Source: Halothece sp. PCC 7418
GTDB lineage: Bacteria > Cyanobacteriota > Cyanobacteriia > Cyanobacteriales > Rubidibacteraceae
DNA: 64,000 bases
NCBI RefSeq assembly: GCF_000317635.1
Contig: NC_019779.1
Location: forward strand, 3,100,001-3,164,000
Direction: 5' to 3'
The translations under genes and the position numbers were made by a program. Positions within the stretch are counted from its first letter, which is position 1. Every line of letters begins with the position of its first letter. This document shows, piece by piece, positions 53,736-61,233 of the stretch. The notes below the pieces were generated by a model that saw nothing but the letters and a program-made list of their open reading frames with translations, was not told the DNA's origin and did no database searches.

Positions 53736-54308
53736 TTATTCCTGCACTGGTTTCAGTCGAATCGTTACATCGCTTGGACTCTGGCGAATCAGTTGAATAA
53801 AGTTGGTTTCTGTTTCCCACTCCACCAATACTGATAAATTTTCACCATCTGATGGGTCAACGCCTGAGGAAGATGAAGAAGTCTCAGGACGAGCAAAAGT
53901 TTCATCCTCAATCAATGTAAAACCGCGAGGCTTTTCACTCCGTTGTAGTCTTCCTGTCATCCGAGTGGGACGACCAAACCTTTGATTTAATTCTCCAACT
54001 AAACCTGTCGTATCTCCTTTCGATCTCAAAATGATCTCAGATAGCTTGGGTTCACTGCCAACAAAATTCAGTAGCACTTCAAACTGGTATTCATTGAATT
54101 CCCAATCACTTTTAAGCAGTGTTTTTTGTTCGCCATCGATGATTGGCTCTTCTAAGGGAACAGCACTTCCCTCAGAGGCTTCGCGAACTTCTTCCAGACT
54201 CATGCCCCACTCGGTATATTCCCATTCTGCTCTAACGGGTTGAGCTAAGAATTGTGTGACGATGGGAGTGAGAATGAGGGATAGCAAAAGTGAAATTTTG
54301 TTCTTCAT
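53736..54308 (-). CDS. Exported protein of unknown function
   Basis: 190 residues. Signal peptide (MKNKISLLLSLILTPIV, cleavage near VRA-EWE). The mature protein begins with YTEWGMSLEEVREA, a pattern seen in small periplasmic proteins that score a substrate by a Trp-Gly-Met-Ser motif, followed by beta-strand-rich sequence and a Ser-rich insert (about 140-150). I do not recognise a named family. Converges with the gene ending at 53725. Confidence 0.6.
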   Translation of the reverse strand: MKNKISLLLSLILTPIVTQFLAQPVRAEWEYTEWGMSLEEVREASEGSAVPLEEPIIDGEQKTLLKSDWEFNEYQFEVLLNFVGSEPKLSEIILRSKGDTTGLVGELNQRFGRPTRMTGRLQRSEKPRGFTLIEDETFARPETSSSSSGVDPSDGENLSVLVEWETETNFIQLIRQSPSDVTIRLKPVQE

Positions 54309-54361
54309 CGTCTTATCCTTAATTTCAAGTAACTATGATATTGATAAATTGACGAATTCAT

Positions 54362-55189
54362 TCATTTGTTGGAGGATTTTAGCTTCTCTTGCAGATCAAG
54401 AATCGGTTGCTGGCTGACGGGAATTAAACTTTTCGTGGCTGTCTTATCTAGGTCTAAGATGACTAAGACAATTGCTGAAAACATAAGAGCCAGCAATAAG
54501 AAACCTAAAACACTTCCTGAATTGCTAAGCCCGAATTCATATCCGACAGCTACCATGGCAAGCATCGTGACAAAATAGGTTAGAAGCCAAATAGTTGGAT
54601 GTAAACGATATTGAAGCCCTTGATTGTAGCGTTCTGAGTGCAAATCAATCACTTCGTTTAATGACTGGATATATAGCGCAAACACTTCCGTCTCTTTTTC
54701 TTCACTGGAAGCCTTGTTGGCTAGAGACCAAAGTTCATCTTGTATGGCTTCTGAATCGACCAATAGCTTCTGGAGTTGGCTTTTATTTTTTATGTCTTGT
54801 ACCTGAGATCTCAGATCCACATAATCAATTAAAAGTTGTCGAGATTGGGTACGCAAAGGTTCTTCCAAGAAATCTGTACGCAATATCGCTGTGCCAAGGG
54901 CGTTCGCTTCCTCCAAGACTAATGCTTTACGAGCAGCATAGCGTGAAGAGACCAGCGACAAGGTTAATGCCAGCATGAAACCCAGCAAAGCCAGCATCGC
55001 ACTGACAATTGACCCTGCCGAGAGATTTTTCCCATTTTTCTTATGTCGTTGAATGTATTGTCCTAAATGAATGCCAATCCAAATTGATAAAAGGACAAAA
55101 GCAACGATCGCGAAATAGGTCAGTAGAGAACTCAATAGAGAACTAAGGATCATAACTCTACTAAGTTTATTAGCTGTAAGATTAAGCAT
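54362..55189 (-). CDS. DUF4239 (bestrophin-like) membrane protein
   Basis: 275 residues. Two N-terminal and two C-terminal membrane helices around a soluble helical region. SIVSAMLALLGFMLALTLSL (about 61-80), SSRYAARKALVLEEANALGT and LVILDLDKT near the C-terminus are typical of DUF4239. The family is thought to resemble bestrophin-type channels, but no function is established. An alternative start is the Met at 55153. It precedes the exported protein at 53736 on the same strand with a 53-bp gap. Confidence 0.78.
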   Translation of the reverse strand: MLNLTANKLSRVMILSSLLSSLLTYFAIVAFVLLSIWIGIHLGQYIQRHKKNGKNLSAGSIVSAMLALLGFMLALTLSLVSSRYAARKALVLEEANALGTAILRTDFLEEPLRTQSRQLLIDYVDLRSQVQDIKNKSQLQKLLVDSEAIQDELWSLANKASSEEKETEVFALYIQSLNEVIDLHSERYNQGLQYRLHPTIWLLTYFVTMLAMVAVGYEFGLSNSGSVLGFLLLALMFSAIVLVILDLDKTATKSLIPVSQQPILDLQEKLKSSNK

Positions 55190-55247
55190 AAGACCGACTT
55201 CAAAATTAAGGATGCCAAAATGGCAACTTTGTTTGCGTCATATCTAA

Positions 55248-56048
55248 CTAGAATCTATGACTAACCCCTAATAGGTAGGCATTGCTGCCTCGCCTAACGC
55301 CATTAAAGAGACCAAATGCACCACTCCGGTGATGAATGCGACCTGTCAGTGCCCAATCTTCAGCGACGCTGACTTCTATTTCTAAGGCAAAATAGTTGAG
55401 TAATGGATTAGTTTGATCAGCCCGTTCTTTTTCTATTTGAGGGGTTTCAGTTGCTAGAGAGAAACCGTTAAAAAAAGCCACGCTCACTGGCTCGGCAAGC
55501 TGCCAACGCAGACCAATACCAAGGGTAAATTCTAAATGATTCTGATCGCCAAAATGCTTCAGTGCTTGCAATTCTCCTTCTAAGTAAACTCGTTTATTTA
55601 AGGCTAAAATCCCTTTGTTAGCTGCTAAACCAATCAGGTAAGAGTCAGCAAGCTCAATCTTAAATAAGAGAATTTCACTGAGATCTGCTGAGCTTAAAAT
55701 TCCTCCCCAAAGTGTTAATCGCCAATCTTTCCAATCATCATCAAAGGAGTGATTAGTATCTGAAGCAATTAGCCTCGCCCACTCTTCAGCAAAAATAGTT
55801 GAGATCTCAATTGATAAATTGACCCCTTCTCTTGCTGAGATAGGAACCTCTGCACTCTTTTTGCTCTCCTTATTTTTTGGAAAAAGAATGATCGGAAACT
55901 CTTCAATATTCTGATCGCCACTTACGGTAGCTTCTTCGCCAAAGAGTACATTATTAGCTGAAGCAGCCTCTAAATTAATCAGAAAGTGACTCCCAACTGT
56001 GGCAACCATTACCATGGACTTCAAGCTAGCTAACTTAAAATATTTCAT
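55248..56048 (-). CDS. Probable outer-membrane barrel protein, unrecognised family
   Basis: 266 residues. Signal peptide with cleavage near ASA-NNV. About 190 residues of alternating strands end in the aromatic-rich LLGVSHRF. The C-terminal GRIHHRSGAFGLFNGVRRGS recalls the HxS and Asn-Gly region of small barrels such as PagL-type lipid A deacylases, but the match is weak and the catalytic triad cannot be assigned. Same strand as neighbours on both sides. Confidence 0.55.
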   Translation of the reverse strand: MKYFKLASLKSMVMVATVGSHFLINLEAASANNVLFGEEATVSGDQNIEEFPIILFPKNKESKKSAEVPISAREGVNLSIEISTIFAEEWARLIASDTNHSFDDDWKDWRLTLWGGILSSADLSEILLFKIELADSYLIGLAANKGILALNKRVYLEGELQALKHFGDQNHLEFTLGIGLRWQLAEPVSVAFFNGFSLATETPQIEKERADQTNPLLNYFALEIEVSVAEDWALTGRIHHRSGAFGLFNGVRRGSNAYLLGVSHRF

Positions 56049-56147
56049 TGGGAATCCTTGCCAATTTTTATCCCAGCCACTTCATCGTTATCTTGCCAGA
56101 TTTTTTATTTCATTCTCTTGCATTAATTACCTATTGTTCCTTGAACT

Positions 56148-56645
56148 TTACTCACAACCCAAGACAGAAACCCGATAGGCATTATTGCGAGCACTGTTAA
56201 CATTAAAGTTGATTTGGAAGGGCTGTCTTTCGCTAGGAGACTGAAATTCGTCAGCAACTCGCTCGAACCGTTCCATCGCCAGAGTGTTCTGAAAAACACT
56301 GGCACTGCTGCCATCGCTAAACTTAAAAAAGACTCGTATTCTATACTCGGCATTATTTTCTGCTAACAGTTGAGGGATATAGGACGTAAAATTGCTTCCT
56401 GAGGGGACAACAAAATCTGTATTCTGGTTACCAGTTCTAACTACTTTTCTAATTTCAATTTCCCGAGTAGAAACTTCCTGTAAGTAGGTACAATTCTCAG
56501 GTGCTTCTGGTAGCTCAGGTGCTTCCATTAGTTCTTCTTCTGGAGGCTCAGTAGGCTCTTGGGCATACAAGTTTTTGTTAACTGACATAAATATCGGCAG
56601 ACTGGTAAGAGCAGCTACAGATAAAATCAGAGGAAATTTAGTCAT
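56148..56645 (-). CDS. Exported protein of unknown function
   Basis: About 165 residues. Signal peptide (MTKFPLILSVAALTSLPIF, cleavage near LYA-QEP), an acidic Pro/Glu stretch, then a compact beta-rich domain ending in a Cys (VSVLGCE), with another Cys at ENCTYL; these two could form a disulfide. The open frame begins at TTG 56666, but the AGGAGA Shine-Dalgarno lies inside that extension and 9 nt before the ATG at 56645, so the shorter start is preferred. No family recognised. Confidence 0.6.
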   Translation of the reverse strand: MTKFPLILSVAALTSLPIFMSVNKNLYAQEPTEPPEEELMEAPELPEAPENCTYLQEVSTREIEIRKVVRTGNQNTDFVVPSGSNFTSYIPQLLAENNAEYRIRVFFKFSDGSSASVFQNTLAMERFERVADEFQSPSERQPFQINFNVNSARNNAYRVSVLGCE

Positions 56646-56806
56646 TATGATTGATCTCCTGATCAAGAAACTTTAATTAGGTTCTAACGATCCCTTTTTG
56701 AATCATAGCATTATTTTACGTAAGTATATGCTTAAGTAACAAAAAGCAATCCTAATGACGAAGTTAGCTAACTTTTCACCTTGAAACGGGTGATACTGTC
56801 GATTTC

Positions 56807-58138
56807 TCATTTAATTTCTGGTGCTGGGCAGGATACTGCATTAGGAAAACCGAGCAATTCAGAAAGAGAAAAACAGAGAAAAGGGGCTTCGGGAACGGGA
56901 GTCTCAACCCCACTTGCCACCCAAAATAAACCAGTTTTTGGCTCAAAAACGACCTGGCGCAAAGGACCATTGCCCCCGATACTGATATCGTCGTCAAACA
57001 GATCGGGTGGGCTGATTTCTCCAGTTTCGGGGTTGACACGATCGCGCAACACTTGAATCGCCCCCTCAGGATTAAGCGTTCCGTAAACCGAATCTTTGCC
57101 ATCTGGTTCGAGAAGCTGTTGATAACGGTTGAAACGACTGTAACTGGAATCGCTGGGAGTATCCCGTCCAGCAAATCCCTCAGCAACAAAATGGTTGGAG
57201 GCGTAAACAATCCCTTGTTCATCAATAGGGCGCAACGTACTTTCAAAGCCAAGCAACTCCAGTATTCCCCCTTGTTCCTGATTACCATCCGCGATCGCGA
57301 TGATATTCGCCCGCATTCGTTCCTGGGCGTTAAAGATGGCAATTGCTTCTTCCAGAGAAGTTGCCCGTGACATCACTTCTCCCATCATTTGTACGTTACT
57401 CGTGCCTTGCAAAGACAAATCATCAAACTCGTCTGGGTGTGCCGAATTCACGGCGATAGAAATCCCAGCAGCGTTCATCGCTTGAGTGGGAACCACTGAC
57501 CCTGGGGCGGTCACGGAAACCGATGGAATCCCCCCAGTCGGCTGTCGGATGACCAGCGTGGGATTTTGAATCAAATGATCGAGAGCAGCAAAACTATCTA
57601 AAGTGTGGGCATGATAAAGCTGACCATCTGCCGTGGCTTCTCCCCTCACAATAAAGCTAGAACAGCCATCGTTAAACAAAATCTGGGGTAACAACGTGCC
57701 AAAGACTTCTTGATAAACATCCCCAAAAGCAAGCATCATACAAGCCTCCATGGTCATGCTAGTCCCCTCAGATAAACCGCTGCATTCTTCCACGAACGGG
57801 GAAAAAGAGCGACGAATCGCCAAGCGGGATAAACCAAAGGCGCGTCCGAAAAAGTCTAGCGTGTTAAGTGTCTCTCGTCCCATGGCTTCCACCCCCTCCC
57901 CCACCAGTTCCGCCTGTTGGAGTCCCATTTCATAGGGCGTACCCGATAGCCAAATAATGGTAATTGAGCCTCGTTCTTCTCGACGCGGGGGGACGGGTTC
58001 CCAGTTTGGGGGCGGTTGCCAGTTTACCAATTGAGGCAGTTCTGTTGCAGGATCTTGGGCAATGGCTTCTCCTTGCGGAAAAGGAACAAGGCTCGCGATC
58101 GCGAGGGAGATAATAAGGGGAGTGAGTGGTTGTTTCAT
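56807..58138 (-). CDS. Exported C45-type acyltransferase/peptidase-like protein (Ntn hydrolase)
   Basis: About 443 residues. Signal peptide (MKQPLTPLIISLAIASLVPF, cleavage near AIA-QDP). The body resembles the acyl-CoA:6-aminopenicillanate acyltransferase / C45 family: LSGTPYEMGLQQAELVGE near the start and NDGCSSFIVRGEATADG, where the Cys would be the autocatalytic nucleophile. AAGISIAVNSAHPDE and GGILELLGFE fit the Ntn fold. It likely acts on an amide or ester in the periplasm. It lies 26 bp after the double-DUF1400 gene on the same strand. DUF1400 proteins elsewhere are coupled to hydrolases, so a joint lipid- or amide-related role is possible. Confidence 0.78.
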   Translation of the reverse strand: MKQPLTPLIISLAIASLVPFPQGEAIAQDPATELPQLVNWQPPPNWEPVPPRREERGSITIIWLSGTPYEMGLQQAELVGEGVEAMGRETLNTLDFFGRAFGLSRLAIRRSFSPFVEECSGLSEGTSMTMEACMMLAFGDVYQEVFGTLLPQILFNDGCSSFIVRGEATADGQLYHAHTLDSFAALDHLIQNPTLVIRQPTGGIPSVSVTAPGSVVPTQAMNAAGISIAVNSAHPDEFDDLSLQGTSNVQMMGEVMSRATSLEEAIAIFNAQERMRANIIAIADGNQEQGGILELLGFESTLRPIDEQGIVYASNHFVAEGFAGRDTPSDSSYSRFNRYQQLLEPDGKDSVYGTLNPEGAIQVLRDRVNPETGEISPPDLFDDDISIGGNGPLRQVVFEPKTGLFWVASGVETPVPEAPFLCFSLSELLGFPNAVSCPAPEIK

Positions 58139-58164
58139 TTTCAGTAACTTCACCAAATTCAGTA

Positions 58165-59400
58165 CTATTCGGGGCAATCGCAAATCTCATCCGCAGCCTC
58201 TGATTGCAGTTCTAAAAGCAAATCATCAACCCCTGTGGTTACCGTTCCCACTACCCCTTGTTGACCGACATTGCGGGCAAACCGCTTTAAATTCAACCCT
58301 TCAATGACAACGACAGATAACGGGAAGTTTTGGAGAAATTCTAGGAATGTCAATTGATTATTGCTCAAGGCAGATCGCATTAACGAGGAGCGCAACACTT
58401 GAATGTTGGAATTTCCTGCTTTTCCATGTACAACACGGGAAACTTGAAACAGAAGATATTCTCCGAGGAGGGAATTGAGGCGTTTATGTAGTGCAATGGG
58501 ATCAACGGAAATTTCTTTGAGGAGGAGGGCGCGGAAATTTTCTGGGGAAACGTTAGCAATCCCGAAGTAAGTATTCCAAACGGACGGATATTCTCCCGTT
58601 TCTGCAAACGTCGTCAAGTCATCTACTCGAAAATTGACGGTAATGACCCCATATTGAAAGGTGACTTTCTCTGCACCATCAATGGGGGGAAGTGTAATCA
58701 GGCGTTGTGCCATAGGGCTAGAATCGCTAGCAGGGGTAACGGGGATGATCGAGGCAACCAGTTGGGGAGGATAACCCATCTCTTGCTCTTGAAAGTTTCC
58801 TCCTTGCAATTCACACTCACACACTAACTCGTGTAAGAGAAGCTCAGTCACTGCTAAAATGGGTTCGATACGCTCCACAAAGCGTTCATATTCTGTAACA
58901 GAGCGATCCAGTCTTGGCAAATCCACTCTGACTTCATCCCTGTCATACGTTTCGAGCAATTCAAGGGTCGTGATCCGACGATCATCAGCAAAGGTTTTTT
59001 CTAGGGCTTCCACTAAGGGTTCGATGATTGGTCGACCTAGGGGGTCGCCAATGAGTTTATTGTACTGAATTGCGAGAAACTGCAAATCATTCGGACCCAA
59101 AAGTCTTCCTGTATCCGAGATCTCTCGGTTCATTAACTCTCGAATCCGACTACTTTCCAGAGGAATTTGTTCTAGGAAGATCGCTAAAGATTCACTGCTT
59201 TCTCCCGACTCCGCAAACGTTTTTAACTCATTCAAGGGGATCGCAACACGCTGACTTTGATGGCGCAAAATAACGGTTTCCGCAGCGACAACGGGTAAGA
59301 CAATTCCCAAACCGCTCAAACTCCCGATCGCGCAAATGGCAAGTAACCAAAATCGCTGAAAGGGTTTTCCACTCGTGCTAACTTGATTTTCTGATTCCAT
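58165..59400 (-). CDS. Exported protein with two tandem DUF1400 domains
   Basis: About 411 residues. Signal peptide (about 15-45). A first DUF1400-like unit runs to about 160 (VILRHQSQRVAIPLNELKTF ... ITTLELLETY), then a Cys-bearing linker (CECELQGGNF), then a second unit (VITVNFRVDDLTTFAETGEY ... QLTFLEFLQNFP). In relatives this domain is followed by an alpha/beta hydrolase; here no hydrolase is attached. The same unit is fused to a hydrolase in the protein at 19691. The ATG at 59400 is preferred; the frame opens at 59418. Confidence 0.78.
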   Translation of the reverse strand: MESENQVSTSGKPFQRFWLLAICAIGSLSGLGIVLPVVAAETVILRHQSQRVAIPLNELKTFAESGESSESLAIFLEQIPLESSRIRELMNREISDTGRLLGPNDLQFLAIQYNKLIGDPLGRPIIEPLVEALEKTFADDRRITTLELLETYDRDEVRVDLPRLDRSVTEYERFVERIEPILAVTELLLHELVCECELQGGNFQEQEMGYPPQLVASIIPVTPASDSSPMAQRLITLPPIDGAEKVTFQYGVITVNFRVDDLTTFAETGEYPSVWNTYFGIANVSPENFRALLLKEISVDPIALHKRLNSLLGEYLLFQVSRVVHGKAGNSNIQVLRSSLMRSALSNNQLTFLEFLQNFPLSVVVIEGLNLKRFARNVGQQGVVGTVTTGVDDLLLELQSEAADEICDCPE

Positions 59401-59609
59401 TGTTTCTCTTTTCACCATAACGAGTTGGGATCATTACGCTTTCGTCACAGGCGAGATTTATTTGTCCGATCAGACTGAGAAGTCAATATTTTTACTTAAA
59501 TTTGCCATGGATCATGAGCGAAGTGCGCGATCGTCGTTGCCTCTTCCTTGAAAAAAAGTTAAACCCTTACCTCAAGCTGATCGCTGATCTGTCTGGTTCA
59601 AAAACCAAT

Positions 59610-59783
59610 CTATAGCACTTCCCAATCTCATGAGGTACATTCTAAATTTTGGTTCTTTGTTCTTTGTTCTTCGTTCTTTGTTATTTGTTGGTTGTTAATC
59701 AATGAACCACGAACCATGAACCATGAACCATGAACATCCACCGACTCGCATTACGTACCTCAACCAACTAGGAAACGCTATAG
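59610..59783 (-). mobile_element. MITE-like element, family B (long copy with short tandem repeats)
   Basis: 174 bp, CTATAG at both ends. Compared with 46176-46315 it carries extra internal repeats: TTCTTTG-type heptamers (about 59650-59680) and GAACCAT heptamers (about 59703-59730). No gene. Confidence 0.7.
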
Positions 59784-59887
59784 AAATAATCAGGATTAAT
59801 GAGTTTGCTATATCCGTAATTATACTGTAATTAAACCTGATCCGCCCTTTTTTCTTTCAAGTTTCTCAAACCTTGGACTCCTTAACC

Positions 59888-60013
59888 GATTGCGGAAAAG
59901 TGCCAGAAGCCCTTCGTCTAATCCATGTAGTGATGAAGGGAGAAAGCAGTTCCAAGCCGAAAACTTGGCTGATCAGTTTGAGGGAGGAAACAATGTGGTA
60001 CAAATATCTGTGA
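59888..60013 (+). pseudogene. Possible 3' remnant of a lost gene, structured
   Basis: One frame reads DCGKVPEALRLIHVVMKGES then KPKTWLISLREE and ends at TGA 60011-60013 without a usable start (stop about 20 codons upstream). The DNA also folds: CCCTTCGTC (59910-59918) with GATGAAGGG (59932-59940), and CCAAG with CTTGG just after. Coding-looking sequence with hairpins, followed by a terminator, recalls the 3' ends of IS605-type tnpB genes, but no zinc-finger part remains. Low confidence. Confidence 0.3.
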
Positions 60014-60024
60014 GTTGAAAAACC

Positions 60025-60055
60025 AAGCCAACGCTGGTCATGATTTGGCTTTTTT
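60025..60055 (+). terminator. Intrinsic terminator before the ABC permease gene
   Basis: AAGCCAA (60025-60031) pairs with TTGGCTT (60045-60051) around 13 nt, followed by a T-run to 60055. It lies 40 bp upstream of the permease start, so it ends a short upstream transcript or acts as an attenuator. Confidence 0.65.
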
Positions 60056-60095
60056 CCTTAAATTAACCTGTAGTCAGTTCTAGAGATTTGCCATT

Positions 60096-61121
60096 GTGTC
60101 TCGTACTAAAGCCCTTCGTTATTACATTTTCGTCCGTTTACTTCTCGCCCCCCTCATGTTGTGGACGATTACCACCCTTGTCTTCCTGCTCTTACGCGCC
60201 ACACCAGGTGATCCAGCTGATGCGATTTTAGGTGCAAGAGCACCAGAAGCAGCAAAAGAAGCACTGCGAGAACAGCTTGGACTCAACCAGCCCTTGTTAT
60301 GGCAATATTTAGATTATTTAGGGGATTTATTGCGCTTAGATTTGGGTAATTCTCTCACCAGTCGCGGGTTGTCAGTTTGGCAAGTGATTCAGGATTATTT
60401 TCCCGCTACCGTGGAACTGTCTTTATTTAGTATGACGATCGCGCTGTTAGTTGGTTTAGGGGTGGGAATGGTGGCTGCTGCCAAATCAGGGACACTGATT
60501 GATGCACTGGGACGCTTGTTTGGTGTTGTGACCTATTCTCTCCCGTTGTTTTGGGTGGGAATGCTCTTACAACTGGTTTTTGCCGTACAGTTAGGCTGGT
60601 TTCCCTTAGGCACCCGCTTTCCCATTAGTGAACCCACTCCCTTTGATGTAACGGGACTTTATACGGTTGATAGCCTCCTGCAAGGGAACTTAGGACAATT
60701 CTTCACCGCCTTGTATTATCTGGCGTTACCGAGTTTTACCCTTGGCTTACTCCTCAGTGGCATTTTTGAGCGTATTGTTCGCATTAACCTCAAACAAACT
60801 CTGAAAGCCGATTATGTGGAAGCAGCAAGGGCAAGAGGCTTATCAGAAAGACGGATTTTATTGGCTCATGCCCTCCGCAATGCCTTGATTCCCGTGATTA
60901 CTGTCTTAGGTTTAACCTTTGCTGCGTTACTGAGTGGGGCAGTTTTAACTGAAGTGACCTTTTCTTGGCCTGGGTTAGGCAATCGGTTGTATGAGGCCAT
61001 TTCCTTGCGGGATTATCCCACAGTACAGGGGATTATGGTCTTTTTTGGCGCGATCGTTGTTTTCGCCAGTATTCTGATTGATATTATTAACGCCTACATT
61101 GATCCCCGCATTCGCTATTGA
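60096..61121 (+). CDS. DppB/OppB-type ABC transporter permease
   Basis: 341 residues with six membrane helices. N-terminal LLRATPGDPADAILGARAPE segment typical of DppB-type permeases, and the EAA-loop sequence ARGLSERRILLAHALRNAL near residues 247-265 that contacts the ATPase. It imports peptides, nickel or similar small molecules. The GTG start at 60096 is used. No binding protein, second permease or ATPase is adjacent; cyanobacterial dpp/opp genes are often scattered. The terminator just upstream suggests regulated or independent transcription. Confidence 0.9.
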   Translation: MSRTKALRYYIFVRLLLAPLMLWTITTLVFLLLRATPGDPADAILGARAPEAAKEALREQLGLNQPLLWQYLDYLGDLLRLDLGNSLTSRGLSVWQVIQDYFPATVELSLFSMTIALLVGLGVGMVAAAKSGTLIDALGRLFGVVTYSLPLFWVGMLLQLVFAVQLGWFPLGTRFPISEPTPFDVTGLYTVDSLLQGNLGQFFTALYYLALPSFTLGLLLSGIFERIVRINLKQTLKADYVEAARARGLSERRILLAHALRNALIPVITVLGLTFAALLSGAVLTEVTFSWPGLGNRLYEAISLRDYPTVQGIMVFFGAIVVFASILIDIINAYIDPRIRY

Positions 61122-61233
61122 TAACTATAACCAAGGATAGTAGGAGATAGAAAAATCAATCTTCTAATATGTTGTCGATCAGTAGATCGGTATTCCTTAT
61201 TCATTATTCATTGTTAATTATTGATTCTTAAAC

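Noticed and set aside
59600-59760. CRISPR-like array from the heptamer repeats
   Set aside because: Repeats are 7 bp and directly adjacent, with no spacers; this is a short tandem repeat in a MITE.
59820-60060. Cobalamin, glutamine or other known riboswitch; SRP RNA
   Set aside because: None of the conserved cores of these RNAs could be found; only simple hairpins and a terminator are present.
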